Positions 1 through 6,400 of a stretch of DNA of 6,400 bases are shown piece by piece. This DNA comes from Opitutales bacterium. GTDB taxonomy: Bacteria > Verrucomicrobiota > Verrucomicrobiia > Opitutales > T3Sed10-336. The notes below the pieces were generated by a model. It saw only the letters and a list, made by a program, of their open reading frames with translations. It had not been told where the DNA came from and made no database searches. The translations under genes and the position numbers were made by a program. Within the stretch, counting starts at the first letter, position 1. Each line of letters starts with the position of its first letter. The stretch is taken from contig SLOW01000135.1 in the NCBI GenBank assembly GCA_007132315.1, positions 1-6,400 on the forward strand, given 5' to 3'.

Positions 1-912
1 CACGAGCCGCAGTTCTTTTCCGGACTCCGTCTGATCATTTGGATACAGAACTTTGGAGATCGTTTCGCCCACCGCTTTCTCGCGCACGGCCTCCACGTAT
101 CCCCCTTCGTTGAAAATCTGCAGATCGAAATCTTCCGAAGCCTTCGACGCCCACAGCCGGAGGAAGTTGCACGTGTTCGTCTCGTATCCGGCGATCGGAA
201 CGTCGTACGGCACGCCGTACACACAATGGTCCGTCACCCAGACAGGGGCATGGTCCCCGCGGTCGTCGAACCGGTCTTCCACGTGGCCGTAAAGGTGAAC
301 CTTCTGCGTGTAGTCGGCCCGCTCGATCACCCAGGGATTGCCGAAGCGGATCCAGTTGTCCGGATGTTCGATCTGGTAACCGTTGACGAATTCCTGGCGG
401 AACAACCCGAATTCGTAAAAGATCCCGTAACCCACCGCGGGGAGATCCAGGGTCGCCAGCGAATCCAGGAAACAGGCGGCCAGACGCCCCAGGCCCCCGT
501 TGCCCAAACCCATATCGACTTCCTCCTCCTTGATGCTCCCGCAATCCAGGCCGAGCTGTTCCAACGCCTCACAGGTCTCCCGGCGAATACCCACGTTCAC
601 CATGTTGTTGGTCAGAAGTCGGCCCATCAGGTATTCCAGCGACAGGTAATACACCCGCCGTACGTTCTGTCGCGTGTACGTCTTCTGGGTGCGGATCATG
701 CCCTCCAGAATGCGGTCCCGCACCGCAAGAGCCGTCGAGACCCACCAGTCGTGGTGGGTGGCGGTGTCCGGCGACTGGGCCAGGGTATGCTGCAAATGAT
801 ACACAATGGACGCTTTCATCGCCTCCTGTGTATTCTGGTTCTCGAAATGCCCGATTTCCTCGATCCCGTTGCTCTTGGTCGGCTTATTCGCCTCCTTTGC
901 CTTGATGCTCAT
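1..912 (-). CDS. glgP: Glycogen/alpha-glucan phosphorylase, N-terminal 304 residues (3' end beyond window)
   Basis: Glycogen phosphorylase releases glucose 1-phosphate from alpha-1,4-glucan ends using phosphate and a PLP cofactor (GT35 family, cytoplasmic). The reading frame runs open from the ATG at 912 to base 1, ending on a codon boundary. Family signatures read in order are VRDRILEGMIRTQ (about residues 64-76), RRVYYLSLEYLMGR (85-98), the strongly conserved GLGNGGLGRLAACFLDSLAT (135-154), GYGIFYEFGLF (161-171), PDNWIRFGNPW (184-194), LRLWASKA (251-258), FNEGGY (267-272) and SKVLYPND (286-293). This is about one third of a usual 800-850 residue enzyme; the PLP lysine lies outside the window. 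The first in-frame ATG after an upstream in-frame TGA was chosen as start; its leader is A-rich with no clear Shine-Dalgarno. The 30-residue Lys/Asn/Glu-rich N-terminus is typically variable. Family assignment is secure; the exact start is less so. Confidence 0.96.
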   Translation of the reverse strand, partial: MSIKAKEANKPTKSNGIEEIGHFENQNTQEAMKASIVYHLQHTLAQSPDTATHHDWWVSTALAVRDRILEGMIRTQKTYTRQNVRRVYYLSLEYLMGRLLTNNMVNVGIRRETCEALEQLGLDCGSIKEEEVDMGLGNGGLGRLAACFLDSLATLDLPAVGYGIFYEFGLFRQEFVNGYQIEHPDNWIRFGNPWVIERADYTQKVHLYGHVEDRFDDRGDHAPVWVTDHCVYGVPYDVPIAGYETNTCNFLRLWASKASEDFDLQIFNEGGYVEAVREKAVGETISKVLYPNDQTESGKELRLV

Positions 913-1007
913 ATAGATTCGCTTTTTCGCTTGTTTTTTTCCGGTCTCCCGCAACCACCCCGCACGCGGCGAAGTTCCGGATTCACTTATGGCCCATCCT
1001 AAAGCGG

Positions 1008-1036
1008 ATTATCCCCTTCAAAGCAAAGTGAAATTC
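1008..1036 (-). promoter_or_regulatory. Weak sigma-70-like promoter candidate for glgP
   Basis: On the minus strand a GATAAT hexamer (1013-1008) differs from the -10 consensus at one base. Seventeen bases upstream is GAATTT (1036-1031), a poor -35 match. Transcription from here would give a leader of roughly 90 bases before the glgP ATG. The only support is the -10-like hexamer and its placement in the gap, so this is a tentative call. Confidence 0.2.
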
Positions 1037-1049
1037 ATGCCACCCATGA
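1035..1049. promoter_or_regulatory. Small inverted repeat upstream of glgP
   Basis: TCATG (1035-1039) and CATGA (1045-1049) form a perfect 5-bp inverted repeat around a CCACC spacer. It overlaps the upstream edge of the weak -35 candidate, where an operator could sit. Such short dyads occur by chance, so function is unproven. Confidence 0.2.
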
Positions 1050-1145
1050 TTCTTGCATCGTGCCAAGGTCCGATTCTGTTTCAGTGGCCTGTTCTTGCGC
1101 TGTGTCCGACCGTATGCGCCCGCCCGATCAACTCGGCAAAACCAA

Positions 1146-2855
1146 TCAAAGGTCCGGAGGCACGTTGGCGAGCGCCTCCTCGATGGTGGACAGCCCCTCC
1201 TTCACCTTGAGCATACTGTCTTGGTGGAGCGTTCGCATGCCGTTGCGCATGGCGATCTTCTTGAGCTCGGCGGTTTCCTTCTCGTCGTTGATCGCCTGGA
1301 CGAGTTCGTCCGAAATCTGCATCAGCTCGTGAATTCCCACGCGGCCACGGTAGCCGAGTCCGTTGCAATTCGGACAGCCGCGGGGATTGTGTTTGTAGAT
1401 GGTGCCCGACCAGCCGAGGGCGGCCTCGATCAGATCCTTCTCGCGGCCCTCCGGCTCGTAGGCGACCCGGCATTTCTTGCAGACCCGCCGCATGAGGCGT
1501 TGGGCGCAGACGCAGAGCAGGGACGAGGAAATCATAAACGGTTCGATGCCCATATCGGTAAGGCGGGCGATGGTTCCGGGAGCGTCGTTGGTGTGGAGGG
1601 TGCTGAGCAGAAGGTGGCCGGTCAGGGCGGCCTCCACCGCGATGTTGGCGGTCTCCTTGTCGCGGATCTCCCCCACCAGAATAATGTCGGGGTCCTGACG
1701 CAGGAATGCGCGCAGTGCGCTGGCGAAGGTGAGTCCGATTTGGCGGCTCATCTGCATCTGGTTGATGCCGGCCAGGGTGTATTCGATGGGATCCTCGGCC
1801 GTGCGGATGACCAGTTCGGGCGAGTTGATTTCGTTGAGGGCCGAGTAAAGGGTCATCGATTTACCGGAACCGGTGGGACCACAGTGCAGGATCATGCCGT
1901 AGGGCTGCTGGATCACGTTGCGGTATCGAAGCAGATTGTCCTCGGAGAATCCGAGCGCCGGCATGGGCAGAGTCGATTTCTCCTTATCCAGGATACGCAT
2001 CACAATGCCCTCGCCGTGGTTGAGGGGGGCGGTGGAGACACGGAGATCGATATCGATATTTTTCTTGGTGTACTGCTTGAAGATGATACGTCCGTCCTGC
2101 GGCAGGCGGCGTTCGGCGATGTCGAGATTCGACATGATCTTGAAGCGTGCCACAATGGCGCCGGCCACCTTCTTGGGCAGTTTCAGCTTTTCCTGGCAGA
2201 CTCCGTCGATACGGTAGCGGACCATCAGCTCCTTTTCGCCGGGTTCGACGTGGATGTCGCTCGCGCCCTCTTTGTACGCGTCCTCGACGATCCGGTTGGC
2301 CAACTGGATGATAGGTCCGGACTCCTCGTCCTCCAGATCCTCCGCCTTGACGTCCTGGTCGTCGCCGAACTCCTCGCCAATGGCCTCGACCACGTCGCCG
2401 AATTCCACTTTCTCCGCGGAGGCGTCCTTCTTGAGTTTTTGGTCGATCTCGTGCGAGTTCGCCAGCAAACGCACCACCTGGAGACCGGTCGCTTCCTGGA
2501 TCTCGTTGACCGCGTTCATCTCGAACGGGTTGGCGAAGGCGACCACCACGAAGTCCCCGACCATACCCAGCGGCACAACCCGGTGTTCCCGGCACATTTC
2601 CATCGGAAAACGCTCGAGAACATCGGGATCAATCTGGAAGCGGGACAGGCTGATCGGGTTCATGCCGAAAACCCGCGACTTGGCCACCAGCAGGCGAAAC
2701 TCCGTCAATCCGTACTCTTTCAACAAGAGCTGGTCGAGCGCGTCGCCGGTGAGATCCTGGGAGAGAGTCATGATCTTCTCCGACGCCTCCGCGTCGAGAA
2801 GCTTCATTTCCAAAAGCTGTTTGACGATCGCCGACTGAATTCTACCCAACGCCAT
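1146..2855 (-). CDS. pilB: Type IV pilus assembly (extension) ATPase, GspE/PilB family
   Basis: A 569-residue hexameric secretion ATPase that would drive pilin polymerisation at the inner-membrane base of the type IV pilus. Residues 1-145 form an MshEN/GspE-N-type domain, with HRVVPLGMVGDFVVVAFANP at 91-110. An acidic linker (about 148-180) leads to the N2 domain (ASDIHVEP, 198-205) and the RecA-like core: Walker A GPTGSGKS (326-333), Asp box RTAEDPIEY (351-359), Walker B DPDIILVGEIRD (388-399) and His box LTGHLLLSTLHTND (411-424). Zinc-binding cysteine pairs are C459/C462 and C494/C497, which distinguish PilB/GspE from PilT. Length is usual for the family. The start at 2855 is supported by AGGAGA upstream. 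The N-terminal repeats lack the Arg-Leu-Gly typical of cyclic-di-GMP-binding MshEN domains. A type II secretion GspE is the alternative; no pilin or pilC/pilT gene is visible to decide, so the subtype is an inference. Confidence 0.93.
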   Translation of the reverse strand: MALGRIQSAIVKQLLEMKLLDAEASEKIMTLSQDLTGDALDQLLLKEYGLTEFRLLVAKSRVFGMNPISLSRFQIDPDVLERFPMEMCREHRVVPLGMVGDFVVVAFANPFEMNAVNEIQEATGLQVVRLLANSHEIDQKLKKDASAEKVEFGDVVEAIGEEFGDDQDVKAEDLEDEESGPIIQLANRIVEDAYKEGASDIHVEPGEKELMVRYRIDGVCQEKLKLPKKVAGAIVARFKIMSNLDIAERRLPQDGRIIFKQYTKKNIDIDLRVSTAPLNHGEGIVMRILDKEKSTLPMPALGFSEDNLLRYRNVIQQPYGMILHCGPTGSGKSMTLYSALNEINSPELVIRTAEDPIEYTLAGINQMQMSRQIGLTFASALRAFLRQDPDIILVGEIRDKETANIAVEAALTGHLLLSTLHTNDAPGTIARLTDMGIEPFMISSSLLCVCAQRLMRRVCKKCRVAYEPEGREKDLIEAALGWSGTIYKHNPRGCPNCNGLGYRGRVGIHELMQISDELVQAINDEKETAELKKIAMRNGMRTLHQDSMLKVKEGLSTIEEALANVPPDL

Positions 2856-2861
2856 GGCCTC

Positions 2862-3356
2862 TTATCTCCTTTGCGCGAATTCCTTCGCGTACCATTCGAT
2901 GACCTCGGAGAGGTCGTTCATCGACGCCACGAACCAAAGAACCGGGCATCCGAGGAGTTCTTCCCAGTACTCACGGACGTAGGAGCTAAGATAATACGCC
3001 GTGGCGAGAAAGACAAAATTGTCCTGCATGTCGAAGGGCACGGTCCACGTGGCCCAGAGCTGGTCGGGCTCGATTTTCCGAAACAGGGTTTCATCCCGCT
3101 CCACGTGCCCGAGGGCGATCGGGGCGAGGTTGAATTCTTCGACCTGGCGGGAAATAAGAGCGCGTTCATCGACCGCGTTCATTTCGGTGGCGAGCAGCCC
3201 CAGGATGGAGGCGCGGCGGCCGATGCCTTCTTTGACGACTTCGAGCAGCCGCTCGTTGGCGGCCTCGAGCTCCGAGAGATCCGCCAGATTGTAATCGACA
3301 AGACTGGCGCCCATTCGCCGGTTGGCGCGCATCAAAAGTGAACGGTGTGTAGCCAT
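2862..3356 (-). CDS. Stand-alone MshEN/GspE-N-like domain protein, function unknown
   Basis: A 164-residue soluble protein without signal peptide or membrane segment. I do not recognise a named gene. Residues 14-37 (RMGASLVDYNL at 14-24) resemble the first MshEN repeat, pattern Arg-Leu-Gly then Leu-Val; residues 47-71, ending in Gln, loosely resemble the second. Residues 106-118 (VPFDMQDNFVFLA) align without gaps to PilB residues 94-106 (VPLGMVGDFVVVA), and the following helix and strand match in layout. It therefore looks like a diverged PilB N-terminal domain with no ATPase core. The C-terminal half is rich in Trp and Tyr. It sits 36 bp after obg and 6 bp before pilB, so it probably acts with PilB, perhaps as a regulator or adaptor (inference). 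No clear Shine-Dalgarno precedes the ATG. The gene is well supported by its tight packing; the domain call rests on alignment by eye. Confidence 0.85.
   Translation of the reverse strand: MATHRSLLMRANRRMGASLVDYNLADLSELEAANERLLEVVKEGIGRRASILGLLATEMNAVDERALISRQVEEFNLAPIALGHVERDETLFRKIEPDQLWATWTVPFDMQDNFVFLATAYYLSSYVREYWEELLGCPVLWFVASMNDLSEVIEWYAKEFAQRR
2865..2870 (-). promoter_or_regulatory. Ribosome binding site of pilB, inside the upstream gene
   Basis: The minus-strand AGGAGA lies 9 bases before the pilB ATG and forms the last two Arg codons of the preceding 164-codon gene, just before its TAA stop. Ribosomes finishing the upstream gene would stop on top of this site, which suggests coupled translation. 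It is the clearest Shine-Dalgarno in the window. Confidence 0.7.
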
Positions 3357-3392
3357 GGTTGCGTTTATCGTTGTTCCGGTGATGCGGCCGCG

Positions 3393-4421
3393 TCAGCCGT
3401 CGTTCGCCGCCGGTTTCACCTCGGTTCGACGCATCTCCAGAACCGTCCTCAAGATCGCCCGGCGCAATTCATCGAGGCCTTCGCCGGCCTCACAAGAAAT
3501 CGGAACGATCGCCTCGTCGATCTCCCCGACAAAACGCCGCAAGTTGTCCCGAGCGGCCGGCAAGTCCATCTTGTTCGCGGCGATCAGGCGCTGCTTGGCC
3601 GTGAGCTCCGGGGAATACAGTTCCAGTTCGCGAAGCAGCGCCCGGTAGTCGTCCCACGGCTGTCGCTGATCCACGCCGGCGATATCCACCACAACCAGCA
3701 GGACGCGGCAGCGCTCGATGTGCCGGAGAAATCGATGTCCCAGCCCGCGGTCGTCGCTCGCCCCATCGATCAGGCCGGGGATATCGGCCAGAGTGACGCG
3801 TTCGAATTTTTCGGGGTATTCGATCACGCCAATCTGTGGGTGCAACGTGGTGAACGGGTATGCCGCACAGCGCGGGTGGGCTTTTGTGATCCGGTTGGTG
3901 AGGGACGACTTGCCGGCGTTCGGAAACCCCACCAGCCCGACCTCCGCCACGGTTTTGAGCACCATCCGGTAACGCCCCGATTCACCCGGCAATCCGTCGT
4001 TGGCCCGGCGCGGGGCCTGGTTTACCGACGACTTGAAGCGTTTGTTTCCCCAGCCGCCATTCCCTCCGCGCAGCAGAAGGATCCGGGTTCCGTCTTCGAT
4101 CAGTTCCGCCACCGGTTTCCCGGTGTTTTCGTCGATGACCACCGTTCCCGGCGGAACCTTCAGGACACAGTCCGCCCCCGCCTTTCCGTTCTGGTCCGAA
4201 CCGCGCCCGGGCTCTCCATTGTTCGCCTCGTGGTTGGGCTTGTAGCGGTAAACCGACAAATCCGCCACGTCGTCCACGCAGAGCAGGACCACGTCCCCGC
4301 CCTTGCCGCCGTCGCCACCGTTCGGGCCGCCGAAAGGCTCGTACTTCTCCCGGCGGAAACTGACGCATCCTTTGCCTCCGTCTCCGGCTTTAAGAGCCAC
4401 CCTGGTTTCATCGACAAACAT
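3393..4421 (-). CDS. obg: Obg family GTPase (ribosome assembly/stress GTPase)
   Basis: Obg (ObgE/CgtA) is an essential GTPase that binds the 50S subunit and links ribosome maturation to growth and stress. The 342-residue protein begins MFVDETRVALKAGDGGKGC, and its glycine-rich Obg fold fills residues 1-158 (GGPNGGDGGKGGDV at 31-44, GGNGGWGNKRF at 119-129). The G domain follows: G1 GFPNAGKS (165-172), switch I around PFTTLHP (189-195), G3 DIPG (213-216), G4 NKMD (283-286) and G5 SCEAGEG (309-315). It ends soon after the G domain, so the optional C-terminal OCT domain or acidic tail is absent, as in many bacteria. The frame is open upstream to an ATG at 4538, but those 39 extra residues do not resemble Obg, and the start at 4421 gives the canonical N-terminus with a weak GAAG 9 bases before it. 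The usual rplU-rpmA neighbours are not here; glgB precedes it instead. Confidence 0.96.
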   Translation of the reverse strand: MFVDETRVALKAGDGGKGCVSFRREKYEPFGGPNGGDGGKGGDVVLLCVDDVADLSVYRYKPNHEANNGEPGRGSDQNGKAGADCVLKVPPGTVVIDENTGKPVAELIEDGTRILLLRGGNGGWGNKRFKSSVNQAPRRANDGLPGESGRYRMVLKTVAEVGLVGFPNAGKSSLTNRITKAHPRCAAYPFTTLHPQIGVIEYPEKFERVTLADIPGLIDGASDDRGLGHRFLRHIERCRVLLVVVDIAGVDQRQPWDDYRALLRELELYSPELTAKQRLIAANKMDLPAARDNLRRFVGEIDEAIVPISCEAGEGLDELRRAILRTVLEMRRTEVKPAANDG

Positions 4422-4595
4422 AAGACATTTCTTCGGATCAGGAACCCACGCGTCAACACCACCCGCCAAGCCGACGCACCACCACCCGACACGGTGCACG
4501 TTTCGCGGGATCCCGACTTTAGTCACGCCGACGGGCATCCGTACACCCGAAAAAACGATTGCCCGGAGATTAACAGAGTTTTGACGAAGGCAAGC
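4422..4595 (-). other. Intergenic region between glgB and obg
   Basis: The 174-base gap contains the downstream half of a possible glgB terminator, then a leader with several short dyads: the perfect palindrome CGGGATCCCG (4506-4515) and a GCACC/GGTGC pair (4476-4480 with 4493-4497). A TTGACG hexamer occurs about 40 bases before the obg start, but no good -10 follows at the right distance. I see no gene here and cannot place the obg promoter. Confidence 0.5.
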
Positions 4596-4610
4596 TCAAT
4601 CTTTCCGGGC
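4550..4610 (-). terminator. Possible rho-independent terminator of glgB
   Basis: On the minus strand GCCCGGA (4610-4604) can pair with TCCGGGC (4567-4561). After a two-base AA bulge, GATTGA (4601-4596, the last codon and stop of glgB) can pair with TTAATC (4573-4568), including one G-T wobble. The loop is 22 bases, and six T residues (4555-4550) follow the stem after AATCG. The large loop, the bulge and the five-base gap before the T-tract make it weaker than a classical terminator. Confidence 0.33.
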
Positions 4611-6400
4611 CTTCGGAGCGGATCGCTTGTCCGGTTGCTCCTCGACCGGAACGGGTGTCCACTTGTAGGCCACCACGGACATCGGGGGCAATGTCAGCGA
4701 CAGGCTCTGTTCGAAACCATCGCAGGCGACCGGCTCGGAATTCCGCCCCCCCTGATTGCCTTCGTTCGTTCCGCCGTAGTATTGGGAATCGGTATTGAGT
4801 TTCTCCGCCCAAAAACCCGGCCGCGGCACGCCGACACGGTAGCTGTAACGGAGAACGGGCGTGAAATTACCAAGAACAGCAAACACATCACGGCCTGTCG
4901 CCGCCTGTCTCAGGAAGCTGTAAACGCTGCTTTCACTGTCGCCGGCGTTGATCCAGCGGAAGCCCTCCGGACGAAAATCACCGGTGGCGAGCGCCGGCTC
5001 GTCCTGGTAAAGGCGATTCAGATCGGCCACCAGCCTGCGGAGACCCTCGTGGTCCATGTACTCGCACAGGTGCCAGTCGAGGCTCCGGTCGTAACGCCAT
5101 TCCGCGGACTGGCCGAACTCGCCGCCCATGAAAAGGAGCTTCTTGCCGGGATAGGTCCACATATAGCCGTACAGCGCGCGCAGTTGCTGAGCCTTCTCGG
5201 TGATCGAGCCGGCCGCCATCTTCATCAGCATCGAGCCCTTTCCATGAACGACTTCGTCGTGGGAGAAGACGCTGATGAAGTTCTCGCTGTACTGGTACAG
5301 CATCCCGAAGGTGAGCTTGTCGTGGTGCCACTTCCGGTAAATCGGATCCAGGGAAAAGTATTCCAGTGTGTCGTGCATCCACCCCATGTTCCACTTCATG
5401 TCGAAGCCCAGCCCCCCATCGGATGTGGGACGGGTGACGCCGGGCCATGAGGTGGACTCCTCCGCGATCATCAGAGTGCCCGGATAATATTGATGAACGA
5501 GATCGTTGGTAAGCCGCAGAAATTCAATGGCTTCGATGTTCTCACGTCCGCCGTATTTGTTGGGAATCCATCCTCCTTCCTCGCGGGAATAATCGAGGTA
5601 AAGCATGGAGGCCACCGCATCAACCCGGAGTCCGTCGATGTGGTATCGATCCATCCAGGCCAGAGCGTTGCTCACCAGAAAACCGCGCACCTCCAGCCGT
5701 CCGTAGTTGAACACCAGCGTCCCCCACTCGCGGTGCTCGCCCTGGCGCGGATCGGCGTGCTCGAACAAGTGGGTGCCGTCGAACAGGGGCAGCGCGAACG
5801 CGTCGCGGGGAAAGTGCCCCGGCACCCAGTCGAGGATCACACCGATGCCCCGCTGGTGCAGGTAATCCACCAGATACATAAAATCCGCAGGCTCGCCGAA
5901 ACGGTGGGTGGGCGCGAAAAAACCGGTCACCTGGTATCCCCAGGAACCGGAAAACGGGTGCTCGGCGACCGGGAGCAGTTCAATGTGAGTGAAGCCCATC
6001 CGGAGAACGTAATCGGCGAGAACCGGTGCCAATTCGCGGTAGGTGAACGGGCGGTTGCCGTCCTCCACCACGTGTCGCCAGGAATTGAGGTGGACTTCGT
6101 ATACAGAGATCGGACGGTCTCCCGCAGTCCGTTCGGGGCGTCGCTCCATCCATTTATGGTCGCCCCACTCGTAGTGGCGGGTGTCATAAACAATTGAGGC
6201 GTTGTGCGGCGGACTTTCGAAATAGGTCCCAAAGGGATCGGTCTTTAGCCGGACCACGCCGTCGCGGCCGCGGATTTCGAATTTGTACATCTCCCCCTCG
6301 TCCAGACCCGGCAGGAACAACTCCCACACACCCGAACTGCCCAGCAGGCGCATCGGGTTGTAGTGGCCGTCCCAGTGATTGAAATTCCCCACCACGGCCA
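4596..6400 (-). CDS. glgB: 1,4-alpha-glucan branching enzyme, C-terminal ~600 residues (5' end beyond window)
   Basis: Branching enzyme (GH13, CBM48 module) cuts alpha-1,4-glucan and rejoins the piece through an alpha-1,6 bond during glycogen synthesis. Numbering from the GTG codon at 6395, the CBM48 end is VVGNFNHWDG at 1-10 (first codon read as Val). The catalytic barrel shows SVYEVHLNSWR (97-107), GFTHIELLPVAEHPFSGSWG (134-153) and DWVPGHFP (189-196). The nucleophile Asp is D259 in LRVDAVASM, the acid/base Glu is in AEEST (311-315), and the third Asp is D380 in SHDEVVHGK. LLFMGGEFGQ (420-429) and LDWHL (439-443) follow, then the C-terminal beta domain with LNTDSQYYGGTNEGNQGG (533-550). The frame stays open to base 6400 without a start, and typical family length (about 730) implies roughly 130 residues are missing. 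The protein ends in a basic Lys/Arg-rich tail after the conserved region. No frameshift is visible and all catalytic residues are present. Confidence 0.97.
   Translation of the reverse strand, partial: AVVGNFNHWDGHYNPMRLLGSSGVWELFLPGLDEGEMYKFEIRGRDGVVRLKTDPFGTYFESPPHNASIVYDTRHYEWGDHKWMERRPERTAGDRPISVYEVHLNSWRHVVEDGNRPFTYRELAPVLADYVLRMGFTHIELLPVAEHPFSGSWGYQVTGFFAPTHRFGEPADFMYLVDYLHQRGIGVILDWVPGHFPRDAFALPLFDGTHLFEHADPRQGEHREWGTLVFNYGRLEVRGFLVSNALAWMDRYHIDGLRVDAVASMLYLDYSREEGGWIPNKYGGRENIEAIEFLRLTNDLVHQYYPGTLMIAEESTSWPGVTRPTSDGGLGFDMKWNMGWMHDTLEYFSLDPIYRKWHHDKLTFGMLYQYSENFISVFSHDEVVHGKGSMLMKMAAGSITEKAQQLRALYGYMWTYPGKKLLFMGGEFGQSAEWRYDRSLDWHLCEYMDHEGLRRLVADLNRLYQDEPALATGDFRPEGFRWINAGDSESSVYSFLRQAATGRDVFAVLGNFTPVLRYSYRVGVPRPGFWAEKLNTDSQYYGGTNEGNQGGRNSEPVACDGFEQSLSLTLPPMSVVAYKWTPVPVEEQPDKRSAPKARKD

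Larger units (their letters stand above)
913..1145 (-). other. Intergenic region between pilB and glgP
   Basis: These 233 bases separate the pilB stop from the glgP start and hold no convincing gene. Read on the minus strand, I see no strong hairpin plus T-tract after pilB, only a short CCGA/TCGG stem without T residues. Closer to glgP there is a GATAAT hexamer and a small dyad, described separately, and an A-rich stretch immediately before the ATG. The length suggests that glgP may have its own promoter rather than depend only on read-through from pilB. Confidence 0.6.

Noticed and set aside
817..819. Internal ATG in glgP (residue 32) preceded by AGGAGG
   Set aside because: The spacing between AGGAGG and the ATG is only two bases, too short for normal initiation, and the upstream ATG at 912 gives an N-terminus of normal length for the family.
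226..1002. 258-codon plus-strand open frame opposite the glgP start
   Set aside because: It is antisense to clear glycogen phosphorylase coding sequence and shows no domain.
1019..1072. TGGCA-like and TTGC elements suggesting a sigma-54 promoter before glgP
   Set aside because: The distance between the GG and GC elements is wrong (15 and 6 bases in the two pairings tried, where 10 is needed).
1053..3341. 762-codon open frame on the plus strand
   Set aside because: It lies wholly opposite pilB and the small gene, whose protein motifs are unambiguous. Its translation is rich in His, Val, Leu, Asp and Gly with no recognisable domain, as expected for the antisense of a GC-rich gene.
4422..4538. 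39-residue N-terminal extension of Obg from an ATG at 4538
   Set aside because: The added residues do not resemble Obg, and the family N-terminus begins at the Met encoded at 4421.
3345..5450. 701-codon open frame on the plus strand
   Set aside because: It runs antisense through obg, the gap and part of glgB, crossing gene boundaries, with low-complexity Arg/Val/Pro-rich sequence and no motif. It is a shadow.
5490..6197. 235-codon plus-strand open frame opposite glgB
   Set aside because: It is antisense to the catalytic barrel of the branching enzyme and has no recognisable features.
6393..6395. GTG at 6395 as the glgB start
   Set aside because: It lies inside the conserved VVGNFNHWDG motif and the frame continues upstream to the window edge, so it is an internal Val codon of a truncated gene.

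Overview
All recognisable genes in this window lie on the minus strand. In transcription order (right to left) they are: glgB (1,4-alpha-glucan branching enzyme, 5' end beyond base 6400), obg (ribosome-associated GTPase), a 164-codon gene of unestablished function that I read as a stand-alone MshEN/GspE-N-like domain protein, pilB (type IV pilus extension ATPase of the GspE/PilB family), and glgP (glycogen phosphorylase, cut at base 1 after 304 codons). The sequence is GC-rich. There are no RNA genes, mobile elements, CRISPR arrays or long repeats that I can see.

Layout: bases 6400-4596 hold glgB. Bases 4595-4422 are a noncoding gap of 174 bp, and a hairpin plus T-tract that starts in the last codons of glgB could terminate its transcript. 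Bases 4421-3393 are obg, followed by 36 bp, then the 164-aa gene (3356-2862), 6 bp, then pilB (2855-1146). The ribosome binding site of pilB lies inside the last codons and stop of the 164-aa gene, so these two are almost certainly cotranscribed and translationally linked. Bases 1145-913 are a 233-bp gap with a weak promoter candidate and a small dyad. glgP then begins at 912 and runs off the left edge.

How the genes fit together: glgB and glgP are the branching and degrading enzymes of glycogen metabolism, yet they are separated by a GTPase/pilus block. PilB powers pilus extension. The small protein before it aligns by eye with PilB's own N-terminal domain (same spacing around a Val-Pro...Phe-Val...Ala core), so it looks like a diverged, free-standing copy of the regulatory domain. 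This is the most interesting point in the window.

Organism: a GC-rich free-living bacterium with glycogen storage and type IV pili. The obg / small MshEN-like protein / pilB order makes me think of the PVC group (Verrucomicrobiota, Kiritimatiellota, Lentisphaerota), but that is a low-confidence impression from memory. Several large plus-strand open frames exist opposite obg, pilB and glgB; I regard them as antisense shadows.
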